Assembly: GCF_029867415.1 (NCBI RefSeq)
Contig: NW_026705401.1
Coordinates: forward strand, 124,001 to 188,000
Direction of reading: 5' to 3'
Origin: Vicia villosa
Taxonomy: Eukaryota > Streptophyta > Magnoliopsida > Fabales > Fabaceae
DNA length: 64,000 nt
Shown: positions 23,884 to 36,570 of the stretch, in pieces
How the letters are laid out: each line of letters begins with the position of its first letter
How positions within the stretch are numbered: the stretch's first letter is position 1
Translations under genes and position numbers: made by a program
Notes under the pieces: model-generated
The model's input: only the letters and a program-made list of their open reading frames with translations
What the model was told of the DNA's origin: nothing
Databases searched by the model: none

Positions 23884-24336
23884 CCGCCTATCCTATGGAG
23901 GGAATTCTAGAGGTCAAGGACGGCCCACAGATGTTGAAGACCCAGATTTCATTGAGGGGCCGTTGACTCAAGCACAAGACGAACCAAATAGAGGGGGCGT
24001 CGTTGCAGGAATAGAGGGGCATTACCAACTCGTGACCCGTCTACACGACCCATTAGACAACCTCAATGTGGATCGTACCATGGTCCACGTGGCGCGCAAT
24101 AAGATTTTTATTTGTATCATTAATGTATTTTGAGTTGTTTTTCATTTTAATGTATTTTGTGTTGTTTTTCAATTCAATGTAATTTGTATTTTGGTTATGT
24201 TTAATATATTGGTATTATATTTCCATCTTAAAAAATATAAAAAAACAACTAAAAAAGTAATATAAAAAAAACAGAAAAAAAAAATGAAAAAAAAAACAGT
24301 TGAAAAAAATACCAAAAAAAAAAAGAAAAAAAATAG
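23884..24336. other. Unexplained segment inside the MULE
   Basis: Between the transposase and the right TIR, the plus strand is open from 23786 to 24133. It reads TDVEDPDFIEGPLTQAQDEP and HYQLVTRLHDPLDNLNVDRT, then falls into AT-rich DNA. The codon pattern looks protein-like but I do not recognise it. It could be captured host sequence, a second element gene or chance. Confidence 0.35.
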
Positions 24337-24569
24337 GGGGGGTGTTGTCGCCAGGGGGGTGGCGACAACACTTAAAGGAAACAACGTAGGCGCCAGTGGG
24401 CCTGACGACCACACTAAAGCCCACAACGTTGTCGCCACCCCCCCTGGCGACAACGTGTATTTTTTAGCAAAAAAGTGACATTTTGGTAATTAATTTGAAA
24501 ACCTTGTTATTTTTGGAATTTTTTTTTAAAAAATTGGTTATTCAAAAAAAAAATTCTTAGAATGTATGT

Positions 24570-26420
24570 GTCGTAGAAGGAAAATTGAGATTAAACTATT
24601 GATTAACTGAACTCGCAAATAAGGAAGAGTCGTCACCGTTCTTTATTATTTCTAAAAAAAAAAAAAAGAACGAATAAAATTCAAAGAAATTTTAAAAAGA
24701 AAACTAATAAAACAAAGAGATAAGGGTACGGGGGTTAGTTATGCAAGGGGAAGGTGTTAGCTCTTCTCACATGTTTGGTAATCCAAAGGAACCTTTTGAA
24801 AATCTGATTTAAGACTAAAGCTGGTTGTTTGCAAAATGATTGTGAAGATGAGAAAAAGAAGTAACTTTTATGATTTTTGTGCTCGGCAAGACGTACTAAC
24901 ACCTTTGTAATTATGCTAAAGGAAGGTCATAAAAATTATGAGAAAGTGTCCAGAGCATTTGCAGGCGCAAGGGGTGTGCAGAGCATTTGTAGTTATATTA
25001 AAGAAAAAAACACGAATGTTTGTTTGATTGATTTTAATGAAGAGATATGTTGCCTTATTTGAGTGGAAAACACAACGTACTCTCTACAATTATGGGAAAG
25101 TGAGCATTTACATCATCTTTAATATGGAGAATTTATAGCTTGGATAGCATCAACAAGCATATCTCAACATATAAGTGGAAAATGTCAATCACTTTACCAT
25201 GTTTATGGAAGTAAGAAGGTTTGCAATCACTTCTAAAATAAGACTAATATATAATCTTTGAGAAAAGGTTTTAAAAGAAAAAGTGCATAAAAGGCACAAA
25301 ACGATTTGAATGAGTTTGATCGTTTTTAAGTCTTTTGAAATTATTTTGGTATATATGCTTAAGATGTTTTAGCATTTATTAAGAAAAGACGATCATTTGA
25401 CAAAGTCAAGGTTTCTTATGAAAGGTTTTAAGTTTGAAAGAAGAAGGTTTTGAAAAAGGAAGAAGATTTTGAAAATCAAAGAAGGGGAGGAGATGAAGAG
25501 TCTATCCTAAAGCATAAAGTAAAAGTTATGACAAAAAAAATCTAACCACCAAAAAGCAAGCATTTGACAATAAGTCAAAATGAGAATTCTCTTTCCTTTG
25601 GATTAAGCCGCAAGTGAAGCATCAGATAAAACCAACCCATAAGCAAATGAAAGTCCAATTGCATCAGATAAACTCAAACCATCAGATAAACAATCAAAGT
25701 CTCAGATGAAATCCAAGCATTATATGAATCTCAAAGTATCACATGAGTTATGGTATCAGATGAAGCTTAAGAACATAAATGTATCAGATGACTTCCAAGG
25801 TTGCAGATGAATTACTTTGCTTAGGGAAAAGATAACCAATGTCTAAAGGTCAAAAGTACACATCCAAAGCAAAGGGGTAGTAACCATTAGTCCAAGATGA
25901 GAGAACCGGATTTTTTAGGGGTTTTTCTTTGCTAATGTCTTAAAGAAAAAGAAAATTCTCAAGTGAACAAATGAAAAAGAAGCATAAACATAAACATAAG
26001 AAAATAATATGAAATGTAATGCTCAAAGATAAATTTCATAAAGTAAATAGCAATAATTAAAATTGCAAGAATTTAAAGTGCATTAAAGTAAAGTTAGCAC
26101 AATATTAATGTTAGTGTTAGTATTGATGATTAATCAACCGTTTCGGGACAATTTAGCGCTATGTTAAGCAATCATAGATGTACTAATATAGAAGTAGCAT
26201 CTATGAGGCCAATCAATAATAATTTATGTACCATACTTGTTAGAGAAATGATAGAAATCAATCTCCTAAAACAAGTACACAAGTAAAAACCGAGGAGAGA
26301 TCAAGCACAAAGGAAAGGAGATTGGTCCATTACTTCAATTATTCTTCATGATAATTTAGGACAAACTTATCACAAATCCAAAGTACCTCAAATGATCAGT
26401 GATCAATTGGAAGGTATATT
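24570..26420 (-). mobile_element. Ogre-type LTR, minus orientation
   Basis: Read on the minus strand, 24790-24600 gives CTAACACCTTCCCCTTGCAT, AACTAACCCCCGTACCC and a GGTGGCGAC block ending near CTACGACA. This matches the LTR end at 29490-29667 in the same order. Matching continues outward: 25490-25530 mirrors 28815-28860, and 26140-26240 mirrors 28030-28130. It is an inverted copy of the neighbouring LTR. No primer site follows on the minus side, where the MULE lies 14 bp away. Confidence 0.7.
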
Positions 26421-29400
26421 TGAAATGATGAAAGTTCATCAAGGACCATTCCAAACTTCATGAATAAGATGGACTTTCAATCATCCCATTAATCAAAAGA
26501 AAAAGAAGAAGGAGAAAGAGAAAGAGATGAATACGTAGAGAGAAACCAAATTGAATCACAATATTGATCAAGTAATCATCAAGATCAATCACTTCTTTTG
26601 GTGGATCAAGGTGATAAACCTCATCAACACCCGAAGTCCATTGATATTGATGAGAATTATGTTCAACGAGGTCATGATCCAAGGCAACCTGCAATCAACA
26701 CAATGTTAAATACAATAATAACAATTAAAATGCAATGAAAAAGATTTTTAAATGGTTTTTAATATAGAAAATAAGGGGAAAATACCAAACAAATATCAAA
26801 TGATTAAATAAAAGCTTGAGAAAATCGTGGAATGTCAGAAGCAACTCGAAAGACATATAATAATTTTTTAAAGATTTTTAAACCAATTAAAATGCATGAA
26901 TAAAGTGAAAATTAATGAAAAATAGTACAATATAAAATAAAGTTGTGAAGAAAAAAACAAAGTATAAAATAATAAAAGATAATTTTATGAATTATTTGGT
27001 AATATTTGGATGAAAATCTTATTTAAAATGAATTTTGTAAAAGAAAACAAAACAAAATGAAATAAATAAATTAAAATGAAATAAAAAACAACAGTCATTG
27101 GATCTGAATTCATTAATCTATGTGGTGCATCTAATGGGCCAGATGAGAGAAAACACAATGGTCCTTCATTAAATAAACATGATGGATCCAATTTAAATGC
27201 ATCAATCAAATTAAAACATATGGCAACACATGATTGGCCGAAACACAAAATGAAAATGAAATCCACACTCAGCCTCTCCGGTCATCTTCTCCGGTGAGCT
27301 AGTCACCGGAGTTTGGTAAAATGTAACTTTGAATCACAAAACTACCAACATTTTGACTGTCTTATTAAGGATAACTCCATCATATGCTTCACCTCCATTT
27401 ATTGGAAGTGGGCAGAGAGAATTTCATGAAAACTCAATGAAAAATGAAAACACAAAAAGTAAAATTAAATGGTGAAAATGAAAAATCAATGCAAACTGAG
27501 TTAGGGGAAAGCATCAGGAAGCAATAGGATACATCTTGATATCTCGTTTCAGTCCAAAAAATTCTCAAATCTACCTTTTCCAAGTGATGATCGAAGGTGA
27601 TGAACGGTGGACTTGGTTAGCACGTTTCAGAAGGTCTCGGAGCTTGGTTCTTGTTGCTATATATTCAGAGGATGCCGAAGGTGCTAATGGAATCAATAAA
27701 TGGATTTTAGTTTTCTTATAAGTGGTTCACGATCTTTGAAAATTTCGTGAGAAATTCTGAGTTCGAGCTGAGCTTTGAGAGGCTTTCCAAGCTTGGTTTT
27801 GAGTGCAGAGGCTTCCTCTATTTATAGTTGATGTGAATGGATCTCATACGTGTGAGAATTTGTTACAATTCATGTGAATCTAAGTGTGATCAAAGAATGA
27901 CCAATCTTGATCCCTTATCTTGTTTCCAATTTGGTTTATCTCTTCTTCTTCATCTCTTTCTTTGTTACCCTTGTTTTGACTTGTGCTACATTGTTTTAGG
28001 AGAATGATCTTTATCGTTTCTTTAAGGTATGGCACATAAATTGCTATTGAATGGCCTCATATTGGTGCTACTTCTACATAAGTACACTTATGATTTCTTA
28101 ACTAGCGCTAAATTGTCCCGATTAGGTTGATTCCATCATTAACACTAATTTGACATAATATTTGTGCTAACATTTATTTTTAAGCACTTTATCTTTTAAT
28201 GTCATATATTTTATGTCATTTATCATTATGCAATCTACATTTATATCATTTATATCATTATGTGTATGCTTCTTGTCTTTATTGCTTTACATTTACTTGT
28301 CAAAAGACCAAAAACATGTAAAAATGATAAAACCCTAAAAAACTCTTAATAATCTTGTGTGAACTTGATGTTATTATCCATAACTTAAGGAGTATTTGGA
28401 CTTGTGTACCGAGGATAGAATTTCCTTTTCTTGGAGTTTGTTGCATCTAAGACCTGGAGAATTCATCTGGACCCATGATCTTCAAAATAAGACTTGGCTC
28501 TAATCCTGACAACTTTTGATCTTGGCTTGAACTTATGATTTCATCTGATGCTTTGTGATCTTAATGTTCGTCTGAACACTTGTGGTCTGGAATTTCATCT
28601 AATACTTGGTTCATGTGAGGCTTTAGATTCATCTAATCATATGATTTGCTTGCTTGTTTGGTTTCTTCTTGTGGCTTAATATAAAGGAAAAGGAATGCTC
28701 ATTTTGACCAATGTCAAATGCTTGCTCCATCTTGTGGTTAATTTAGTTGCACACACAAAAGCTTTATCTTGGGCTACCTTACAATGAGACCTTTTATTTT
28801 CATGTCATTTATCTTTATGTTTTAGGATAGTCTCTTCATCTTCTCCCACTTCTTTAATTTTCAAAACTTCTCCATTTTTTCAGAACCTTCTTGTTTTCAA
28901 ACTTCAAACTTTTTATAATAAACGTTGACTTTGTCAAGTGATCGTGAAAATATTTTTATTAAATAAATGCTAAAACACTTAAGCATATTCAAACCTCATC
29001 AAACTTTTTTTTGTTCCTTTGTGCACTTTTATTTTAAAAACCTTTTCAGAAAGGAAGAACATTAGTCCAATTCTTGCAGTGATGCAAATCCTAAGCCCTT
29101 AAGAGTTGAGGTTGAAGTTGTTGATATTTTTCACTTGAATGTGAGACTTGCTTGTTGATTAAATCCAAGTAAATATCTCCATATTAAGATGATCCAAATA
29201 CACACTCCCTCATAGTTGTGGATGGCAATAAGTGTTTTTCACTCGAAGATGACAAAATGTCTTTTCCATAAAAATCAAACAAACAAACTTTCGTGGTTAT
29301 TTTTAAGAAGAATTATAAATGCTCTGACCTCCCTATTGCATGTAAAGGGTATTTATGCACAAGATGCAACGTCTTACCGAGCATACAAAAATAATAATAA

Positions 29401-29667
29401 CATTTCTTTTCTCATCTCATCAATCTTTTGCAAACATGCTGCTTTAACCTAAAACGCATATTTTCAAGAGGTTGTTATGGAATACCACATATGTGAAGGG
29501 TGCTAATATCTTCCCCTTGCATAACCAACCCCCGTATCCAAATATTTTATTATGTTGGGTTTTATCGATATTTTCCCTTTCCTTTTGAAACAATAAAATT
29601 CGGTGGCAACTCTTAGCTTGTGAGTTAAGTTAATCAGTAGCTTAATCTCAACTTTTCTGCCGCGACA
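26421..29667 (+). mobile_element. Ogre-type LTR, plus orientation
   Basis: The LTR ends in GCCGCGACA and is followed by an Ogre-type primer site. The segment from about 27950 to 29667 is the inverted counterpart of 24570-26290. The 5' limit is uncertain: 26421-27950 could be the upstream part of this long LTR or separate sequence. A CTATTTATAG at 27817-27826 is a TATA-like element on the minus strand. No gene is supported; small frames here look like noise. Confidence 0.6.
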
Positions 29668-29670
29668 ACT

Positions 29671-29688
29671 TGGCGACTTTGCTGGGAA
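29671..29688 (+). other. Ogre-type primer-binding site
   Basis: TGGCGACTTTGCTGGGAA starts three bases after the LTR terminus. It resembles the tRNA-Arg primer site used by Ogre/Tat elements (TGGCGACTCxxCTGGGG form). It sets the LTR end and + orientation. Confidence 0.75.
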
Positions 29689-30489
29689 GTTGTTCCATCC
29701 TAAGCGGATTAAGCCTAACTTGTTTATCTATGTTCATGTTATTGCTTATTATTTTCTTTTCTGTTTGTTTTTTTTTTGCGCTTGGTGATCTATGCTTGGT
29801 AAGGAAAAAGTCCTCTACCCAGACTTGAGTGCACTTAAGGTTAGTATAATGGTATAGTCATGTTTGACCTTTTGGGCGCAAACCTCGTTTGGTTGACTTG
29901 AGACCCACTGCTCATATGACACCCCTTTGAAAGTGATTGATGTCTTACGAGCAGTCATACTGGCGTTGTTACTTTCAACTTGGGAGCCCATGATTCTGAG
30001 AGACCTTTAGAAAATTTATAAACCCTATTGGCCTTTTAGGACGTAGTGTGGTGACCATTTGGGTGCATAACTATTTTGGTTGATACAAGATACTACAGTC
30101 AGATGAGGTTCTTTGCGGAATATTATTGGTTTGTGAGCAGTCACTAAACCGGTAATATTTCTAAAATGGATCCATGAATCTGGGAACTTTATTAGAACCC
30201 GGTTACTGTTCGAGATATCCTAAACTCTAGAACACACCTTGTGGGATAGTCGTCACCCTGTCTACCTGGCTCCATGTTTGTGATCTTGAACCTTTGAACC
30301 TACCATGTTTGTGATTGTGGCATAAGCATGCATTCGTAAACATCCTTTTCCATCTGTTTTTCAAGGAACTTAGGAACTTTACTTGCAAACGTAGTAGGTA
30401 ATTTTAACGTGGATTTAGGAAGGAGAAGCATTCACTAGTTCCATTTCAAGCATCCTGAGTTGAAAGAGTTGAGTAAGCTGTGATCTTTG

Positions 30490-31950
30490 ATGGCTAGTCC
30501 TTCTGATTTCAAAGACCGTTATGGAATACTGCTGACTATGTTGAATACTGATGTTGAAGAAGGGATTTTGGAGACTTTGGTCTAGCTCTATGATTCGACG
30601 TATCGGTGTTTCACTTTTCCTGACTATCAACTTGCACCCATCTTGGAGGATTATTCTTATCAGATAGGGTTACTTGTATCATATCAGATATCGTTTAGTG
30701 GTTTAGAGGTGATTCCCAAGGCTCTTGTTATTGGATAAGTTGTGCACTTGAGGAAAGCGGAGATTGAAGCTTATCTCGTGACTAAAGGAGGAATTATGGG
30801 GTTGCCTGCCAAATTTCTGATGGAGAAATTTATTACTCTTTTTATCATGGGAAGTATGGTTGCTTTTGAAGTTGTCCTTGATTTGCTTAACTATGACATA
30901 GCTCTATTTCCCAACATTGACAACTTTGTGGACGTCTATGCTATTCGTATCTTTCTGATTCGAAATCCGGTTACCACTTTGATTCTCGACACTTATTATT
31001 CCATTTGTTACAACACTGATAAGAATGGAGGGACCATCGTGTGTTGTGCTCATCTACTTTACGAGTGGTTTATTTCACACTTGCCACAATCCAGCTTATT
31101 CAAGGATAATAAGAACCATTTAAGGAGGTCTCAGAAGCTTATGTCTCTCAGCAATATTAATCTGACTTGGTATTCTAGACTTTATGACGACATGAAGATT
31201 ATTGATAGTTGTGTGAATTCCCTAATGTTCCCCTTCTTGGTATGAAATGATGTATTAACTACAATTTGATCTTAGCTCGACGCCAACTTAGATATACTAT
31301 AAAGGATAGCCAAAACAATAGTCTTGTGGAAGGTCTTTTCATCTAAGAAGGTGTTGACAACAAAGAGTTGAAAGAGAGGATAGTTGTGCCTGACATAAGA
31401 TTACAAGAAAGGAAGGGATGAGTTAGGAAGGAATAATTTTGTTGCTTTTGAGGCTTACACTCGGTGGGTGAAAGCTAGAGCTACTACAACTTAGATGCCT
31501 TATCCTCCTAAAGAACCTATGTTCCCTCAAGTCATAGGACCTATTATTCTAGTTGAAGATGTGGGAGAGCTCAAAGCTTCTTTGGCTCAGATGAAGCAAG
31601 AGAGGGATACTTCAGAGAACTAGTTTCACTCTTCAAATGCAAAATAGTTGGAGCTTCAGAGACAATTGAATAAGAAATATGAGTTGCTTCGCTAGAAGGA
31701 TGACTTACTTGAGCAATATGAAAAGAAGAGGAAGAGGGTCAAAATGTTTTATTTTCCTCCAACAACCTTCTATCTCATCGTAGCAAGTTGCTTTATGATA
31801 CTCAAGCTAGATCCGACGATTGGAAGGGTGTTGTTGACAAAGTCTTAAAGGAGAAAGCTGGCACGATGGCTGCCTTTGAAGCTCAGATTAGGAAGCTCAA
31901 GTAGAAGTTGTAGCATAGAGATAGATCTACTTCAGTTCCTAGGCTTTAGT
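30490..31950 (+). pseudogene. Ogre ORF1 with plant-mobile-like domain (broken)
   Basis: From ATG 30490 the frame holds TAG at 30583 and TAA at 30736, then runs open to 31243. The open part includes LVTKGGIMGLPAKFL, VALFPNIDNF-like, IVCCAHLLYEWFISHLPQ and NLTWYSRLYDD. I recognise this as the DUF7745-type (plant mobile domain related) protein that legume Ogre elements encode ahead of gag. Downstream, in shifted frames, come YTRWVKARA, a glutamine-rich coiled coil (LKASLAQMKQERDTSEN) and a lysine-rich tail up to about 31950. The function of this ORF is unknown. Several stops make the copy inactive. Confidence 0.75.
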
Positions 31951-33039
31951 TTATATCTTTTGCTTTGAAACTATGTACTGAATTTGTAATCCTTCTAGAA
32001 TTTGGCAGTGAAATAAATATTCAGCTTCTCTCAATTGATTTGTTATTACTTATGATGTTTGCAATATGTTTATAGTTTCTTCGTTCCTTGAAAACGTAAA
32101 AAGAAATCTTTTTAAACAATCATTTGCATATTCATTTCATGCATCATTTGGTTTTGCTTATCGTTTATTCAATTGGTAGAAATTTATTATGTAAAGTTAG
32201 GTTTTGTTATAATTGGTGACTAATCGAGCTTTAGTGGTGATTAAAGTCTGAAAAACTGTTGAGATTAGAATTCATTGATATGAAATTGTTGTATAAGCAC
32301 ACCTCGTGAAATATACAACTAAATCAATTGATTAACTTCTGTGTATCAACTTAAAACCATCTTTGGTATTTGGGAGTAAATTAGGGTTTAGCATGATCAA
32401 GTTCCAATAAAATATAATCTTCATATTTTCACTTTAAATCTTCTGTGCGCATTTTTGAAAAATCTCTGGTAATCTATTTTAGATAATCGCTCTAATTTTT
32501 AAATTGTTTTTAAATCAACCCCTCTAGACCATTTCATTACTCTGTATTCTCATTCAATAATTTATTCAGGTTCGACCAAACGTTGGCTTAGTCTTATGCC
32601 TACGAACTTTTATTTGATAGACTCCTTATCTTCTTAATTTGTAACTGCTATACAACTAGTTATGTTGCATTTAAAATATTTTTTAATGTATTTTATTTTT
32701 TTAAATCATGTTGCTCTTTTTGATTTTGTTAAAGGAGAAGAGGTGATCATGAGTCTATACCTGTTTTATGCAATTGTAAGCAATTTTTTCAAGGGAGCTT
32801 TGCTCATGTTCGCTCAATTACAATGCAAGTTTTCAGGTATCAATAGGTGAGAGACTGAAATTGCTTTTAGGTTATCCCTATTTTTTGGGTCTTTTTTTGC
32901 TTATTACTATATTTATTATTTTAGGAATTGAGTCTCTCACAATATTATTTGTTGCACGTCTCTTGAAAAAATCTTTCGCATGCATAAAACAAGATTTGAC
33001 TAAAAGTCAACATATGTTGAATCAAACTAATTAGTATGT
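31951..33039. other. Post-ORF1 spacer and AT-rich DNA
   Basis: 31951-32170 looks like the spacer between Ogre ORF1 and gag (TGCATATTCATTTCATGCATC). No gag or pol follows, so the element is truncated. From 32170 to 33039 nothing is supportable. Confidence 0.4.
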
Positions 33040-33440
33040 GACTTGAATCAATAAATTCTAGCATACATTATTCGAATCATTTAAATCTTTGATTCAAATC
33101 ATGAATACTTTTCTTTTCCCAAAAGTTGGTTTTCGGAAAATATTATTTGGATCATGAATAACATTGATTCAAATCATGAGCAAGTTTGAAAATATGGAAT
33201 CTCGTTTTGGAAATGTGATTCATATCACACCCACACTTGATTTGAATCATAAGTGTGTTTTGATTTGGATTTGTAGTTGTTTGATTTGAATCATGAACAA
33301 CTCTTTAATTCTTTTAAAATGAGCTTTGGAACGTCATTTGAATTATGATTGATTTGAGTGTGATTCCAGTCACCAAAACGAAATTCATATATTTTGTTTA
33401 CTTTATTCAAATTAATCTCTCACTAGATTTGAATTATCCA
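33040..33440. repeat. GATTCAAATCATG palindrome cluster
   Basis: About eight copies of GATT(C/T)(A/G)AATCA(T/C)-type words occur at 30-60-bp spacing, each nearly self-complementary. The arrangement parallels the GGAACCGGTTCC clusters of the LTR at 4780-6051, so this is probably part of a SIRE-like LTR. No LTR end was identified. Confidence 0.6.
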
Positions 33441-33584
33441 CTATGTATTTAACTGAAATCGAAATGGGCAATTCATTGTTAGTAAATTCAAAAGTTAGAT
33501 TATTTACTTCATTTTTTATGTGGATGGTTTCTTCCATTTTATAGATTCATTAGAGGAGTCCATGTCATTTTCGTCTCATGCAAT

Positions 33585-33737
<153 letters not shown>

Positions 33738-33794
33738 CTTATTGTAGTCTTTTGTATCTTCTAGATATCCTTTGATTCCGTGAACATTCTAAAT

Positions 33795-34124
33795 TTATGT
33801 GACTTTTATTCTTTCCACACTAGAAGCAAGTTGAAATGATAGTTGATCTTTCTTTACCCTACTTTTGAAATTTTGAAGTTTTTTTTCATGCCTTAGAAGT
33901 TCCTCAAATTTTTGAAATATGAAATCCATATCTTCATCACTTTCATTTTGAAAGTCTTCAATTAAATCACAATATTTTTCTTCCTCGACTTTTCGAAATA
34001 GGTTTTTCTTCTTTTTGTCACCTTCTTCATCACTAACTAGCCTCTTTAGCTTCATCTCGTGTTCCTTGTAACTTTTTAAAAAGTCTTTTGAGTAGATGTT
34101 GAATGTTTTTGAAAAAAGTATCAA
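33795..34124 (-). pseudogene. Copia gag fragment
   Basis: A 109-codon frame contains KEHEMKLKRLVSDEEGDKKK, NESDEDMDFIFQKFEELLRH and a short CCHC-less tail. The hinge between the UBN2-like part and the zinc knuckle of copia gag has the same charged style (EHExxLxRLExxEExKKK, then FxKLLRxxK). No start, primer site or LTR is joined to it on this strand. Confidence 0.5.
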
Positions 34125-34399
34125 TTTTACTAAATTTTGTCAAAAATAAAATTGATGTTAATATGACAGATGATAAAGAGTTTTGTCGATGCCATTATAG
34201 TTGAAACTCTTTGATATCTGCTATTCTCTTTGTTTATTAAAAAATATTTGTTTTAATTTTATGTTGATATTGGTTTTCTAAAAATAGTAAATGTGAATTT
34301 ATTTCAAAATATTTTTAATTTCCTTAAAAAAATGGAGAAGTTTTTCAAATTGTTCATTTTTGTTATTTTATATATATATGGGAAATTACAATTATTTTT

Positions 34400-35856
34400 G
34401 AAAATTTCTTTACCCACCTCCCTATAGGGGTCACCCCAGCGAAAACCCCACTTTACCCCTGCTTCGGAAATGCATTTCCGAAATATTTTTTTTCTAAATT
34501 TTTCCAGACTTCGGAAGTGCATTTCCGAAAAAATCCCAAAAATTGGGATTTTGATTAATTCGGAGATGCATCTCCGAAAAAACAAAAAAAAAAACTAAAA
34601 ATCCAAAAAATTAATTTTAGGATATTAATTAATTCATATATCATAAATTTGATATAATTTATGAGTAATGAATAATAATTATATATTTTGATATAATTTA
34701 TGAGTTATGAATAATAATTATTATATATTTCTATTCTGATTCATATTTTAAAAGTTAAAATAATTTTAATTAAAAAAACTAAAATAATTTCACTTACAAA
34801 ATGAGCTATAATTTTTTATTTATATATTTATAATAATTATTATGTATTTACAAAAAAATTAAAAAAAGAGTGTTTTAATTTATATATTTATATATTTATA
34901 TATTTATATAATAATTATATTAATTATTATATATTTATAAAAATTATTATATATTTATATATTTTTATATTTATATAATAATTATTATATATTAATTATA
35001 AATATATTTATGTATTAATGTAATAATTATAAAAATTAAAAAAATGAGTGTATTAATTTATAATAATTATTATATATTTATATATTTATATATTAATTAT
35101 TGTATATTTATATATTATATATTTATATATTTATATATTAATTATTGTATATTTATATATTATATATTTATATATTTCACTTACAAAATTAATGATTATT
35201 ATTATATATTTATATTTATATATTTTTATTCTAATTCATAATTAAAAATGAGTTATAATTTTTTATTTAGTTTAAAAAAATTAAAAAAAGATTTTGTCTT
35301 AATTTTATTTAATGAATAAATTTTATTTTTAATTCTATATAATTCAAAATTTATTTATGGAATTAAAATGTTTTTGATTTATATAAGTTAGTAAAATAAT
35401 TTTTAACTTTAAAATTGTTTAGGAAATTTTTGTTCACCTTGATTTTATTGATTCACATTCATTTTATTGATTCACCTTGATTTTATACCTATTAATTGTA
35501 TTGATTCACCTTGATTTTAATATTTTAATAATTATTGAATTCTTTCGGAAGTGTATATCTGAAACATTCCAAGACCAATTTGGTCTTGGAATATCGGATA
35601 TGCATTTCCGAAGACACCCTTCTCCCAAAAAAAGGTGTTTTCGGAAATGCATCTCCGAAAACTCAAAAAGGGGGTGTTTTCGGAAATGCATCTCCGAAAA
35701 CACATTTTTTTCGTGTTTTCGGAAGTGCATTTCCGAAATAAGACAAATTTTGAAAAAAAAAAAAAGCATTTCGGAAATGTATTTCCGAAGTGAAGATATT
35801 TTGGGTTTTTCACCAGAGATGACCAAGAAGATAGGGGGAGGTGGGTAAAAAAAAAA
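34400..35856. mobile_element. Non-autonomous MULE, palindrome-rich ends
   Basis: It starts GAAAATTTCTTTACCCACCT and ends with inverted ACCCACCTCCC, flanked by 9-bp duplications ATTATTTTT (34391-34399 and 35857-35865). The tips match the left end of the OTU-transposase MULE at 60633. Three palindromes of the type TTCGGAAATGCATTTCCGAA lie at 34461-34578 and six at 35544-35789. The middle is AT-rich with repeated TATATTTATA blocks and no gene. It is best explained as a deletion derivative of the 60633 family. Confidence 0.85.
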
Positions 35857-35865
35857 ATTATTTTT

Positions 35866-36180
35866 CCTAAACTATATTAATATGTCATCGACATTCCTTC
35901 TAGTTTTAAAATATATACTGATCTCCTATCAACATAATCTATAATTTTTAGTGACAGACAAATATCATAGATATAAATGAGATTTACCTATAATTTTTTT
36001 TGTCTGTTATTAAAAACTTATGCTGCTATAAATATGTTTAAGAAAAGTTAGTCCATATTTTAAAACTAGAGATAATATCCATGTTATTTTAAGTTTCTAA
36101 AGAACTTCAAGAAAAATGAGTGTAATTTTCTCTAATATATAAAAATATATATTGTTTTAATAGAGATTAAAATTTGATAA
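35866..36180. other. AT-rich intergenic DNA
   Basis: No gene, repeat boundary or known motif is seen. Confidence 0.5.
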
Positions 36181-36570
36181 GGTTATGTTTGGAAGTTTGG
36201 AAGAGGATGGAGAGGGGTTTTGAAAAATATGAAGGATTGGGAGAAAAGAATAGGAAAATTTTAGTTTTGAGGGTTTTGGAGGATTTGGTTTTTTTCATAA
36301 CACCAAAAATCCCCTAATATGGAGAACACAAAATTTGTATTAAAAGAAGATTTTGAAGGATTTTGGAGGGCTTAGACAAAATGTTCAAATATAATTTTTG
36401 TTGTTATAGTATTTCAAAAAGTAAAAATACATTAAAGATAAACATTATTTGATCATTCTAAACAAAATATTTTTCAAAAAATATTAAAAAAATTTCTATA
36501 TATATATATTTTTAAAATCAATTTTCGAAGTGGTATCTTCCTCTCCTCTTCAAACTTTCAAATATAACCC
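36181..36570. mobile_element. MITE with GGTTATGTTTGG ends
   Basis: The left end GGTTATGTTTGGAAGTTTGG and the reversed right end GGTTATATTTGAAAGTTTGA form TIRs of about 30 bp around 390 bp. An imperfect internal AGGATTTTGGAGG repeat is present. No clear target duplication was found. The type is common in legumes. Confidence 0.65.

Larger units (their letters stand above)
21335..24556 (-). mobile_element. MULE with its own transposase
   Basis: The ends GAATTTTTTTTTGAATAACC and its complement begin terminal inverted repeats of about 215 bp (21335-21552 and 24337-24556). A perfect 9-bp duplication TTAGAATGT flanks them (21326-21334 and 24557-24565). The TIRs contain GC-rich hairpins built from TGTCGCCA and TGGCGACA. 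The 3.2-kb element encodes a minus-strand MuDR-type transposase with a single nonsense codon. It lies beside the end of an Ogre-type LTR. Confidence 0.92.
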
